Shown here: positions 1 to 7,576 of the stretch, piece after piece | How the letters are laid out: every line of letters begins with the position of its first letter | How positions within the stretch are numbered: position 1 is the stretch's first letter | Source: Betaproteobacteria bacterium | GTDB lineage: Bacteria; Pseudomonadota; Gammaproteobacteria; Burkholderiales; Burkholderiaceae_A | NCBI GenBank assembly: GCA_028139685.1 | Contig: JAOINQ010000003.1 | Span: 1 to 36,147 of the forward strand | Length of the DNA: 36,147 nt | Reading direction: 5' to 3' | Notes under the pieces: generated by a model | The model's database searches: none | What the model was told of the DNA's origin: nothing | Seen by the model: only the letters and a program-made list of their open reading frames with translations | Position numbers and translations under genes: made by a program

Positions 1-115
1 AAAAATCATTAATACAGTCCTGGTTATTCTGTATATCTGGATAAGCAAAAGAAGTAAAAGGAAAAGAACAAGCCAACTTATTAAATTCAAAAGCTCCCCC
101 AGTTGTCCAAAACAT
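1..115 (-). CDS. possible 5' part of an unidentified gene running off the window start
   Basis: A minus-strand frame opens with ATG at 115 and stays open for 38 codons to the first base of the window. An in-frame TGA lies two codons upstream of the ATG, so the start cannot lie much further out. The peptide begins MFWTTGGAFEFNK and I do not recognise it. No clear ribosome binding site is visible. A TATACT hexamer lies on the minus strand at 133-128, so a transcript could be almost leaderless. A 38-codon open frame is weak evidence by itself in AT-rich DNA, so this may be chance. Confidence 0.25.
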   Translation of the reverse strand, partial: MFWTTGGAFEFNKLACSFPFTSFAYPDIQNNQDCINDF

Positions 116-155
116 GAATCAACTAATAGTATAGCTTACAAGCGGAAAAATATTA

Positions 156-184
156 TTGTTTTTCGTTGGCAAAATGGGTAATAA
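156..184 (+). promoter_or_regulatory. candidate sigma-70 promoter of the first small secreted-protein gene
   Basis: TTGTTT (156-161) is followed by a 17-nt spacer and TAATAA (179-184). Transcription would begin near 191. That lies past the possible GTG start at 190 and favours the ATG at 220 for the gene that follows. The hexamers are imperfect, so this is a prediction only. Confidence 0.35.
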
Positions 185-219
185 TTTAGGTGAGTTCCGG
201 TCGTAAGGTTTTTTCTACT

Positions 220-612
220 ATGTTAAAAAAATATAAATTCGCAGCGATATTCGTCGTATTTTTAACCAGCGTGTCATCAGCCGGCGAAATGTTTGATTTT
301 TATTCTTGTCCCTCGATCGAATCGGGGAAAGCATGTTCAAGAAAATGCGAAAAAATTGGGGGAATTTCTTTTGACGTTAGACGAGATCCTAAAGAAGGTA
401 ACGTTAACGTAACTTTGTTTACTGAAAATGAGGTTGCTCCGGAAACCTTGCAAAACTGCGATGTTCAAAATGCAAGCAATTGGTTTTGTGAAACTATAGA
501 GGTATTTCAGGAGCAGTCTCACTATATGGCAAAAGGGTTGTATTTTAGTAAGAAGATATTTCGAATGTTGGATGGTGAAGATGATGTATCCATCTATTGT
601 GCACGAGAGTGA
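220..612 (+). CDS. small exported cysteine protein, unknown function (paralogue A)
   Basis: This is a 130-residue protein. It starts with a typical signal peptide: basic MLKKYKF, then the hydrophobic AAIFVVFLTSVSSA, with probable cleavage near SSA-GE. The frame could start at a GTG at 190, but the ATG at 220 puts the signal peptide at the N-terminus and fits the promoter at 156-184. The mature part has six cysteines arranged C-x8-C-x3-C, then NC-x9-C, then a final C near the end. An even cysteine number in an exported protein suggests disulphides. The same layout occurs in the gene at 992-1444, so the two look like paralogues. The 3' end overlaps the convergent gene at 594-989 by 19 nt. I recognise no family and infer only a periplasmic or extracellular location. 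Confidence 0.7.
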   Translation: MLKKYKFAAIFVVFLTSVSSAGEMFDFYSCPSIESGKACSRKCEKIGGISFDVRRDPKEGNVNVTLFTENEVAPETLQNCDVQNASNWFCETIEVFQEQSHYMAKGLYFSKKIFRMLDGEDDVSIYCARE

Positions 613-989
613 GTGATAGGTTTGCAGTAACCAGTAAATATTTCAGTATGTTGTTTTACGCTGTCTATATACTTGTAAATTACTGATTCATTGTCTAGTG
701 TTAAAATTCTGAGTTGGGTTAAAGTGCGAGACTCACAAAGTGCCCGTGATTGCTGTTTGTCACGTAGACATGACAACACAGCTCCTGGGAGTATTGCTTT
801 ATCATTAGTGAACAGTATAGTTAAATTACCTTTTACTCCTTTTTTGTCTGCCATGTTTGTTTCGTAAACATTGGTCTTTTCCATATTTCCTTCACATGAT
901 ACCCTTGTGGGTGACGAGATCGCGACCATGGTAGAGCTATTTATTGCTATAAGAAGAATGAGTTTAAGTGTCGATTTTATAATTTTCAT
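594..989 (-). CDS. small exported cysteine protein, unknown function (paralogue B)
   Basis: This 131-residue protein begins MKIIKSTLKLILLIAI, a clear signal peptide with likely cleavage before SSPTRVSC. The mature part has four cysteines: one near the N-terminus, an SC-x10-C pair in the middle and one in a YCKP motif near the end. This matches the reduced form of the pattern in the flanking genes, but the remaining sequence is poorly conserved. The start codon lies only two bases from the start codon of the divergent gene at 992, so each promoter would have to sit inside or at the edge of the other gene. The 3' end overlaps the convergent gene at 220-612. The function is unknown; a disulphide-bonded periplasmic protein is inferred. 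Confidence 0.65.
   Translation of the reverse strand: MKIIKSTLKLILLIAINSSTMVAISSPTRVSCEGNMEKTNVYETNMADKKGVKGNLTILFTNDKAILPGAVLSCLRDKQQSRALCESRTLTQLRILTLDNESVIYKYIDSVKQHTEIFTGYCKPITHSRAQ
978..983 (+). promoter_or_regulatory. perfect TATAAT -10 element immediately before the gene at 992
   Basis: TATAAT ends 8 nt before the ATG at 992, so transcription would start on or next to the start codon and give a leaderless message. No convincing -35 hexamer is seen 16-18 nt upstream. In AT-rich DNA a TATAAT can occur by chance. The lack of a Shine-Dalgarno site before 992 fits a leaderless start. Confidence 0.3.
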
Positions 990-991
990 AT

Positions 992-1444
992 ATGGCTAAC
1001 CAAAATAGTCGGCCGGTAAATCAAATTCTTGAACTACTTGCTTTTGGCTTCCTCATTCTTACATATGAAAATACATTGGCAGTCAGTTCTCATTCGTTGC
1101 TATTGTGTCCAGATTCAAGCTCGGCAAGCATTTGCGCTGACGTGTGTAAGCCCTTAGGGAAAATCAGCTATTCTATTGAGCGTGGCGAGTTAAAAATTAG
1201 TAAAACTAAGAAAGGTAATACGGAAAAGTCCATATTTAAAGATTGTAAAGTAGAATCAGAAAATGAATGGTTGTGTAACAAAGTCAAATATGATGAAAAT
1301 AGGAGAATATTTAACGGTCACGAAGTTGTACAATTAGCGAATGGAATTTTATCCCAACAGTCTTATGTATTTGAGAGGTCACAGGGTATATGGAAGGAAA
1401 TTTTTCAATGTTCGAAAGTGAGTTTTCTCAGTGAAAAAAACTAA
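992..1444 (+). CDS. small exported cysteine protein, unknown function (paralogue C)
   Basis: This is a 150-residue protein with a hydrophobic stretch at about residues 13-24 (LELLAFGFLILT) that could be a signal peptide, although its leading segment is long. The mature part reproduces the cysteine spacing of the gene at 220-612: C-x8-C-x3-C, then DC-x9-C with a tryptophan two residues before the last of these cysteines, then a final C. Matching spacing plus similar local sequence (CP at the first cysteine, N/E-W-L/F-C at the fifth) argues for common ancestry. ATG 992 is the only reasonable start and has no visible Shine-Dalgarno site. A 64-residue gene begins one base after its stop. The function is unknown. 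Confidence 0.65.
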   Translation: MANQNSRPVNQILELLAFGFLILTYENTLAVSSHSLLLCPDSSSASICADVCKPLGKISYSIERGELKISKTKKGNTEKSIFKDCKVESENEWLCNKVKYDENRRIFNGHEVVQLANGILSQQSYVFERSQGIWKEIFQCSKVSFLSEKN

Positions 1445-1445
1445 A

Positions 1446-1640
1446 ATGTCGATTAAAGAGTTTAAATCTTTACTTCTTACTTTGGAAGAGAAAATTCCTG
1501 AGAAAGAGGAAGCAACCTGGCAAATAGAACTAGAATACGGGCGTGAGACTTTTATTCCCACAGGCGAAGAGGTTCAGTTTTTAGAAAACAGCAAGACTGG
1601 TGAAAAATGTGCAATTATTCAAATAACGAGAGATATCTAA
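1446..1640 (+). CDS. hypothetical 64-residue acidic protein
   Basis: ATG at 1446 follows the stop of the previous gene by one base. A GTG at 1431 in the same frame would add five residues and overlap that gene. The product begins MSIKEFKSLLLTLEEKIPEKEE and ends CAIIQITRDI. It has no signal peptide and is rich in Glu and Lys, so it is probably cytosolic. Its 3' end overlaps the next gene (1607) by 34 nt. No family is recognised. It fills a gap between two secreted-protein genes that would otherwise be empty on both strands, and the tight spacing suggests an operon member. It could still be a chance frame. Confidence 0.5.
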   Translation: MSIKEFKSLLLTLEEKIPEKEEATWQIELEYGRETFIPTGEEVQFLENSKTGEKCAIIQITRDI

Positions 1641-2023
1641 AACTGACAAAAACAAGTGTTGTTTGTTGTTTTATGCTTTTAATTAGTTGTAACTTTTTTG
1701 AGGCAAAACAACAGGTTTTTGAGTGTAAAAAAACTCACATTGATGGTCAGCCATTAAATCAGGGAAGCCAGGTCATAAATTATTTTCACTTCAATGACAA
1801 CAGGCTTGATATTAGCCTCGGGCCAGTAGGTATTGGATTAACAGGGTACCAATGTGAAAAAACCGAGTTCGTCTACAAGTGTACTGATTTGAAAAAAGAT
1901 AATTTTGATGATCAGGTTACACTAGACAGATTTACGTTAGCTGCTCAGCAAATAAGAAGGACCGCTGAAAAGGCGGCAGTTATTGACTATCAATGCTTAA
2001 AGCTTGATCGTTTGGTGGAGTAA
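1607..2023 (+). CDS. small lipoprotein-like cysteine protein, unknown function (paralogue D)
   Basis: This is a 138-residue protein. After a short polar leader there is a hydrophobic stretch ending MLLISC-N, which fits a lipobox (L-I-S-C), so it may be a lipoprotein rather than a freely secreted protein. The mature part has four conserved-position cysteines: FEC near the start, QC-x8-C in the middle, and YQC near the end. This is the layout of the other small exported genes upstream, without the extra C-x3-C of two of them. The start overlaps the 64-residue gene by 34 nt. Alternative starts downstream would remove most of the hydrophobic leader. The function is unknown. Confidence 0.65.
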   Translation: MCNYSNNERYLKLTKTSVVCCFMLLISCNFFEAKQQVFECKKTHIDGQPLNQGSQVINYFHFNDNRLDISLGPVGIGLTGYQCEKTEFVYKCTDLKKDNFDDQVTLDRFTLAAQQIRRTAEKAAVIDYQCLKLDRLVE

Positions 2024-2029
2024 AAAAGA

Positions 2030-2143
2030 ATGTTACGAAAAACTTTATTTTATATAATCTGGGTTGTTTTAATAATCTCCATAATCATTCTGGTGGGAGC
2101 CGCCTTCGGGGGTTTAGGTTTTTTTTACGAGATTGTGGCATAG
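2030..2143 (+). CDS. 37-residue single-pass membrane peptide upstream of the SLC1 symporter
   Basis: ATG at 2030 is preceded by GGAG (2017-2020, within the end of the previous gene) and opens 37 codons to TAG at 2141-2143. The peptide begins MLRKTLFYIIWVVLII and continues with further hydrophobic residues and a glycine-rich stretch (GAAFGGLGFFYEIVA). This is one transmembrane helix of about 20 residues with a basic N-terminus, so N-in topology is expected. Only three bases separate its stop from the ATG of the SLC1-type symporter at 2147, so the two are probably co-translated. Small membrane proteins are known to modulate transporters in other bacteria; a role as a symporter accessory is inference. 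I recognise no named family. Confidence 0.6.
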   Translation: MLRKTLFYIIWVVLIISIIILVGAAFGGLGFFYEIVA

Positions 2144-2146
2144 ATT

Positions 2147-3412
2147 ATGAGCCTGACTTATAAAATTATCGTTGGTATGACTGCCGGATTGACCATTGGG
2201 ATTCTTTGTCAGGTTTTTCATTTAACAAATTATTCATATTTAAACGATCTCATTTTCGATGGTTTTATAGATGCGCTAGGACAGATTTTTATTGTATCTT
2301 TAAAAATGATGGTTGTTCCTTTGGTTTTTCTTTCATTGACCTGCGGTGCTGCAAGTTTGGGGGCTTCTGGATCTATCGGTAGGTTGGGTGGCAAGACAAT
2401 TTCGCTATATTTAGTTACGACTGCTATCGCAGTTTCAGTTGCTCTTGGTTTTGCTTTGCTTATTAATCCAGGAGAAGGGGGGAGTACCTCTACAATTGAA
2501 CCGCCATCCTATGAGCCCAAGTCAGCGCCGGGCGTTAAAGACACACTAATAAATATTTTTCCTGATAATCCAGTCGCTGCAATGGCTGAAGGGTCGATGT
2601 TACAAATTATTGTTTTTGCCTTATTGCTTGGGCTTGCCATTAGTAAATCAGGTGAGGCGGGTAAAAAGGTATTAGGATTCTTTGAGTCAGCAAATACCGT
2701 AATGTTAGAACTGATTATGTTTATTGTAAAATTGGCTCCTTACGGGGTATTTTGTTTGATGATGAAACTTGGGTTGGGTATTGGTCTGTACGAGATTCTA
2801 AAACTTGCAAAATATTTTTTCACTGTTGTTGCGGTATTGATTTTCCATGGTCTTGTTGTATATCCTTCTTTGATTTTTGTCTTCACAAAATTAAATCCAA
2901 TTATTTTCTTACGAAAAATGAGAGAGGCGCTGCTTGTGGCATTCTCCACTTCCTCAAGTGGGGCTACAATGCCAATTACAATGTCGACGGTTCAAAATAA
3001 ACTTGGTGTGAAAAGCAGGATAGCTTCATTTTCAGTTCCTCTCGGTGCAACTATAAATATGGATGGAACAGCTATTATGCAGGGGGTTGCTACTGTCTTC
3101 ATTGCTCAGTTTTATGGGATAGTTCTCACTCCAGATCAATTTCTAATGGTAATTATAACGGCTACACTGGCTTCAATTGGCACTGCGGCGGTGCCCGGTG
3201 TTGGATTGATAATGTTAACAATGGTATTAGGTCAGGTGGGCCTTCCTGTAGAGGGCATTGGTCTTATTATTGGGGTAGACAGATTGTTAGATATGCTCAG
3301 AACTGCCGTCAATGTAACCGGAGATGGAACGGTTGCTGTGATAGTTGCTTCGTCTGAAAAGGATTTAGACCGTGGAAAGTTTCATGAATTATCTTCTGAA
3401 AACAATAAATGA
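2147..3412 (+). CDS. dicarboxylate/amino acid:cation symporter (DAACS/SLC1, GltP-DctA type)
   Basis: This is an inner-membrane secondary transporter that couples uptake of acidic amino acids or C4-dicarboxylates to Na+ or H+. The 421 residues are full length for the family. The key elevator-transporter motifs are intact: the serine-rich hairpin 1 motif (STSSSGATMP, around residues 268-276), NMDGT at 304-308, and helix 8 with D378, D382, R385, N389 and D393 in the GltPh-like order D-x3-D-x2-R-T-x2-N-x3-D. The arginine equivalent to GltPh R397 normally binds a side-chain carboxylate, so glutamate, aspartate or a dicarboxylate is the expected substrate. The gene follows the 37-residue membrane peptide by 3 nt and its stop overlaps the next symporter start (ATGA). 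The exact substrate cannot be read from sequence. Confidence 0.93.
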   Translation: MSLTYKIIVGMTAGLTIGILCQVFHLTNYSYLNDLIFDGFIDALGQIFIVSLKMMVVPLVFLSLTCGAASLGASGSIGRLGGKTISLYLVTTAIAVSVALGFALLINPGEGGSTSTIEPPSYEPKSAPGVKDTLINIFPDNPVAAMAEGSMLQIIVFALLLGLAISKSGEAGKKVLGFFESANTVMLELIMFIVKLAPYGVFCLMMKLGLGIGLYEILKLAKYFFTVVAVLIFHGLVVYPSLIFVFTKLNPIIFLRKMREALLVAFSTSSSGATMPITMSTVQNKLGVKSRIASFSVPLGATINMDGTAIMQGVATVFIAQFYGIVLTPDQFLMVIITATLASIGTAAVPGVGLIMLTMVLGQVGLPVEGIGLIIGVDRLLDMLRTAVNVTGDGTVAVIVASSEKDLDRGKFHELSSENNK

Positions 3413-4848
3413 ATAAAGCTGCAGTGGGAAAAATTGGCTTTTTTTCCGGTTTGGTCCTCTTTTGCGTGGTTTTTTTTATTGATGAGATACCGGGATTAAG
3501 CAGATCGGGTCAGATTACACTTTGCGTTTTTATATTAATGGGTATTTGGTGGGCAACTGAGGCATTGCCTCTACCTATCACATCACTTCTTCCACTTGTT
3601 TTATTTCCTTTGTTTGGTGTTGCAGAAATTGGTGTCATCAGCAAAGAATTTATGAATAAAGTTCAATTCCTTTTTGCGGGGGGATTTATGATTGCTATTG
3701 CAATGCAAAAGTGGAACTTACATCGCCGAGTTGCTCTCACTATACTGCAGTATTCGGACCTCAGTGGAAAAAAAATAGTAGCGTCATTCATGGGAATCAG
3801 TGCATTATTAAGTATGTGGGTGATGAATACATCTACCACAATCATGCTTCTTCCAATCGCTGTATCCGTATGTTACGTAATTTGCGATACCGTGAAAGGT
3901 ATAAGTGAAAAGGAGCGAGTCAATCTTCAAGTTTGTGTACTATTAGGCATTGCATATTCCTCATCAATAGGCGGAATATCTACACCAATTGGGACTGGGC
4001 CGAATGGTTTTTTGATTCAGTTTTTAGCCAAAGAAAATATCGACATAGGATTTATTGATTGGTTTCTTATTGGATTACCAGTATCAATTTGCTTATTACC
4101 CATATTATGGATGATCCTCACATATTTTTTGTTTCCCCTGCGCTTTGAGTCAAATGAAGTTGCAAAAAAGCCTATTCGCAACATGTTAAAAAATTTAGGA
4201 CCTATGTCCTATGAGGAGAAAATTGTAGGGATTATTTTTTTTCTTACAGCTTTGTGCTGGATATTCAGAAAAATGATTAATCAAATCCCTACTTTTTCTG
4301 GTCTCGAGGATGCAGTTATCGCCATGATTGGTGGCTTATCGTTGTTTTTTTTTCGTAGTAAAAACAAAAAAATATCACTGTTGGAATGGGATGATCTGGA
4401 AAAAAAATTTCCATGGGGCTTAATATTTCTTTTTGGTGGGGGTATGGCTCTTGCCTATGCAGTAACGAGTACAGGGTTAGCTGAGTGGTTAGCTAGCTTG
4501 ATTCCTTTGGGATTAGGTTTGTTTGTTTTATTAGCTTTGTTGATAACGCTCATTGTTTTTCTGACGGAGTTGACGAGTAATATCGCAACTACCATGACGT
4601 TTATACCAATAATTTACGCTGTTAGTATGAAGCTGGGTTTAAATCCATTGATTTTAATGGTCCCTCTTACAATTTCGGCGAGTTGTGCTTTTATGTTACC
4701 TGTAGCAACGCCTCCTAATTCAATAGTTTTTGCATCGAACTTAGTAACAATTGAATCCATGGTGAAAGCTGGTTTTTTCCTTAACCTATGCGCGGTTGCT
4801 ATCTTAATTGTCTTTGGGTATTTTTATATACCGTTTGTGTTTGAATAA
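3409..4848 (+). CDS. SLC13/DASS family sodium:anion (dicarboxylate) symporter
   Basis: This is a 479-residue inner-membrane symporter of the divalent anion:Na+ family, which carries succinate, malate, citrate or sulphate. Recognisable motifs are PLPITSLLPLVLFPLFGV near residues 54-71, the first substrate/Na+ loop NTSTT at 140-144, GGISTPIGTGPNG at 188-200, the second loop T-S-N at 389-391, and SCAFMLPVATPPN at 425-437. In the known VcINDY structure the two SNT-type loops bind sodium and carboxylate; here the first reads N-T-S-T and the second S-N-I. The ATG overlaps the stop of the upstream DAACS gene by 4 nt, so the two transporters are probably translated from one message. Two carboxylate-type carriers in one operon suggest scavenging of organic acids, but substrates are inferred. 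Confidence 0.9.
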   Translation: MNKAAVGKIGFFSGLVLFCVVFFIDEIPGLSRSGQITLCVFILMGIWWATEALPLPITSLLPLVLFPLFGVAEIGVISKEFMNKVQFLFAGGFMIAIAMQKWNLHRRVALTILQYSDLSGKKIVASFMGISALLSMWVMNTSTTIMLLPIAVSVCYVICDTVKGISEKERVNLQVCVLLGIAYSSSIGGISTPIGTGPNGFLIQFLAKENIDIGFIDWFLIGLPVSICLLPILWMILTYFLFPLRFESNEVAKKPIRNMLKNLGPMSYEEKIVGIIFFLTALCWIFRKMINQIPTFSGLEDAVIAMIGGLSLFFFRSKNKKISLLEWDDLEKKFPWGLIFLFGGGMALAYAVTSTGLAEWLASLIPLGLGLFVLLALLITLIVFLTELTSNIATTMTFIPIIYAVSMKLGLNPLILMVPLTISASCAFMLPVATPPNSIVFASNLVTIESMVKAGFFLNLCAVAILIVFGYFYIPFVFE

Positions 4849-4877
4849 AAATTTTTTACTATTACGTATACCTTAAT

Positions 4878-6131
4878 TCAATTATTGGTTCGACTTACAT
4901 CTTGAATTGAATTCTTCGATGATATCCAACGGCTAAGTTTTAAACTAGCAAGAAGCCCAAGTATCGAAATGAGCAATGTGACTAGATAATAATTCTGAAA
5001 TCCAATAATTCCGGGTTCTGCATCTAAGATTCTGCCAGTTAAAGAATGAAAGAATATATCGGGGGTAAATCCAACCAGTGAAATAATACCAACACAAAAA
5101 CCCAAACGATGTGCGGGAATATGAGAATGAGTTACTAGTGAGAAATATACTGCTCGCAAAGATACTATTGAAATAAAAACAATTATCAAAGTGCCCGTAA
5201 CTAGTAATGAATGATAAAAAGTTTGTGGGTGAACACTGAATAAAATTGACTGTCCTAAGATAGTCACGAAAAATAAACGGATTATTAATTTAATTGATGT
5301 AATTTTATCAGCGATCAATCCAGCAGCTAACGCTGAGATAATTCTCAAATAACTTAGTGATGTTACGAATCCTGATGCTTCGATTGGAGTTAAATTTCCA
5401 ATTTCCACTAAATATAAGCTTATGTTGTCAATAGACCTAAATCCACAATAAGCACAAACAACTATTATTGAGATAAGAAAGACAGGGTAATAATTGATAT
5501 TTATTGGCGAGCTAATTGGCGACCTACTAGTTTTGCGGGTTAATTTATCCCGCAAAAAAAATAGAACTAGGAATGATAGAACGATGGTCGTAATGGCATA
5601 GAATAAGATAACCAATTGAATACTGTCACGAGAGAAACCCTCAGAGTTTTGTGAAAAGAAATAGACTAACAAAAAAGCAATTGACGAAAAGATACTAGCA
5701 ACCAATGCGCGTCCAGCCTCCAAATAACCAAAAGCTCTTCCTTGTTGATCTATACCTCCCCAGTCACTGGTATATTTGATCAATGCCCCCCAGAAAAACA
5801 AAATCGTCGTTATTCCCCAGAATGCATAAAGATATGGAAGAATAGCCGGTTTAGGCAAGGTTGCAAAATAGATTCCTCCAATTCCGGTGAACAGAAGAGA
5901 GTAGAAGATTAATTTCCTTGGAGGGTATTTGTCTGCAAGGTAGCCACCAGGAAAATAGCTCAAGAGCGCAAATATTCCATAAAAGGCAAATGCATCCCCC
6001 AAATCAGTGTTCGAGATTTGAAAAACTTCTAAAACACCGGATTTAAAAAAGCGTGTTATATGAAATGGCAAAGAAAAAATTAACTCACCGGCTAGGATCA
6101 GGAGAATCAAACTTGAGTACCTTTGAGTCAT
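4878..6131 (-). CDS. major facilitator superfamily permease
   Basis: This 417-residue protein is composed largely of hydrophobic segments, consistent with the usual 12 transmembrane helices. The MFS motif A between helices 2 and 3 is clear (GGYLADKYPPRK, residues 62-73), and the conserved sequence QQGRAFGYLEAGRAL follows helix 4. This layout resembles the NarK/UhpT-like branch, but nothing in the sequence fixes the substrate. It converges on the SLC13 gene, with 29 nt between the two ends and no obvious terminator hairpin. The 244 nt between its start and the next minus-strand gene (6132-6375) contain no gene that I can see. It is likely transcribed separately from that gene. Confidence 0.85.
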   Translation of the reverse strand: MTQRYSSLILLILAGELIFSLPFHITRFFKSGVLEVFQISNTDLGDAFAFYGIFALLSYFPGGYLADKYPPRKLIFYSLLFTGIGGIYFATLPKPAILPYLYAFWGITTILFFWGALIKYTSDWGGIDQQGRAFGYLEAGRALVASIFSSIAFLLVYFFSQNSEGFSRDSIQLVILFYAITTIVLSFLVLFFLRDKLTRKTSRSPISSPININYYPVFLISIIVVCAYCGFRSIDNISLYLVEIGNLTPIEASGFVTSLSYLRIISALAAGLIADKITSIKLIIRLFFVTILGQSILFSVHPQTFYHSLLVTGTLIIVFISIVSLRAVYFSLVTHSHIPAHRLGFCVGIISLVGFTPDIFFHSLTGRILDAEPGIIGFQNYYLVTLLISILGLLASLKLSRWISSKNSIQDVSRTNN

Positions 6132-6375
6132 TGTAGTTTTTGAGATGGAAAATTTATGTTAGTTTCTATACTGAGAGGTGGTAATAAATTTCGAAAATGA
6201 CTCATATTAAATTACTTTGGAGTTATAACGTTCTAAATTCAAATCTCGGTAAAGTCCATGTAGAAATCAATTAAATAAATTAATAGCACCCATCTATAAA
6301 CCTTTGTTTTTTTACTTAAGAGATCTTCTTCGTTGGAATTTAAATTTTTTTGGGGGTTACCATTTGGTATTTCAT

Positions 6376-7530
6376 TTAATGCTTTGTTATATAGGACTCA
6401 ATTATCTCCGCAATTGCTAATGAAGCTGTCAAACCAGGAGATTCTATCCCAAACAAGTTTATCAGACCTGTGATATTGTTTGCTACACTATTTTGGATAA
6501 TAAAATCAGCAGGTTTTTCAGTTACTCGATTTAACTTTGGCCGTATTCCCGAATAGGCAGGTTGCAATTGGTCAATGTTAAGGGATGGCCACCATTTAAC
6601 GGTTTGTTCGTAAAATTTAAATTTCTTAGTTTCTATTATCGAATAATCAAAGGGTTGATTGGAATCCAGAGCATTTTTGTTCAATGACATTGGTTCAACA
6701 TCGGGACCTAATAGTGCCTGATTTCCTAGATCGAGGGTGAGGTGCGTTCCAAGTCCTCCCTTTTCGGGAAGTGGGTAAATTAGAGTATTGAATGGACAAT
6801 TGCCGATAACTGCAAAGTAGTTTCCCTTCGTAAAATAAGTCGTAGGAATTTTTTTTTCAGGCATCCCTTCAATGTGAGAAGCAACATGTTCAGCAAACAG
6901 GCCCGCCGAATTAATCAGCCAGTCCGAAGATATAACGATACGCTCACTATTTTCTCCGCATGAAACGTGAATGTCCCAACCTTTTCTGTAACTTCTTGAT
7001 TTCTCTGCGCTGATAAACTTACTCAGTCTAGCAATATCTCCGCCGTGATCCTGTATCTCTCCGGTTAAGGATTCCATGAACCCATGAACGTCCACGATAC
7101 CAGAAACCGGACTATAAATGGCTAAATCTGCTTGTACATCAGGGACACAGCTTTCTAGATATTTTTTTTCTATTATTTTAAGTTCTTCAACACCATTTTC
7201 AATTCCTTTATCAAACAATTTTTCTAATTGGGAGGAATTAGTATGGTTTGCAACAATAAGCTTGCCGATTTTTTTGTGGTTAATTTTATGTTTTATTAGA
7301 TATTCATAAAGCAGGCTTCTGCCACGTACACAGGTTTTTGCCTTTAATGAGTTTTTATCGTAATAGATTCCCGCATGAATAACACCGCTATTTCGGGAAC
7401 TGGTCTCTTGTCCAAAATTCTTGTTAGATTCCAGGACTATAACCTTTTTCCCGACCTTGGCTAAAGCTCTAGCAGTGGCAAGGCCTACAACCCCTGCGCC
7501 AATAACAGCTACATCGAAATCAACACTCAT
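6376..7530 (-). CDS. lhgO: FAD-dependent L-2-hydroxyglutarate dehydrogenase/oxidase family protein
   Basis: This is a 384-residue flavoprotein of the DAO superfamily. The N-terminal Rossmann motif is GAGVVG (residues 11-16), with an acidic residue at the end of the second strand (VLES). The family-diagnostic stretch ETSSRNSGVIHAGIYY (42-57) is the hallmark of L-2-hydroxyglutarate dehydrogenases, and the C-terminal LFGIESPGLTASLAIAEII closes the FAD site. The enzyme is expected to oxidise L-2-hydroxyglutarate to 2-oxoglutarate, feeding electrons to quinone or oxygen. No membrane segment is seen. It is divergent from the giant RTX-like gene and lies near two carboxylate transporters, which is consistent with 2-oxoacid metabolism but does not prove a shared pathway. 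Other 2-hydroxyacid substrates remain possible. Confidence 0.85.
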   Translation of the reverse strand: MSVDFDVAVIGAGVVGLATARALAKVGKKVIVLESNKNFGQETSSRNSGVIHAGIYYDKNSLKAKTCVRGRSLLYEYLIKHKINHKKIGKLIVANHTNSSQLEKLFDKGIENGVEELKIIEKKYLESCVPDVQADLAIYSPVSGIVDVHGFMESLTGEIQDHGGDIARLSKFISAEKSRSYRKGWDIHVSCGENSERIVISSDWLINSAGLFAEHVASHIEGMPEKKIPTTYFTKGNYFAVIGNCPFNTLIYPLPEKGGLGTHLTLDLGNQALLGPDVEPMSLNKNALDSNQPFDYSIIETKKFKFYEQTVKWWPSLNIDQLQPAYSGIRPKLNRVTEKPADFIIQNSVANNITGLINLFGIESPGLTASLAIAEIIESYITKH

Positions 7531-7547
7531 CGGTAAAAAATTTTTCG

Positions 7548-7576
7548 TTTCTAGTATTAGATAGATTGAATGACAA
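7548..7576 (-). promoter_or_regulatory. candidate promoter of the lhgO-type gene
   Basis: On the minus strand TTGTCA (7576-7571), a 17-nt spacer and TAGAAA (7553-7548) form a fair sigma-70 promoter. Its start point would lie about 11 nt before the ATG at 7530. The same TTGTCA hexamer recurs in inverted orientation at 7613-7618 on the plus strand, facing the giant gene. Confidence 0.35.

Noticed and set aside
190..219. GTG start at 190 for the first small exported gene
   Set aside because: It puts ten extra residues before a normal signal peptide and lies at or before the predicted transcript start; ATG 220 fits better.
6358..6369. TACCATTTGGTA palindrome downstream of the lhgO-type gene as a terminator
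   Set aside because: The stem is only four pairs and in the gene's direction it is followed by C and A runs, not a T run.
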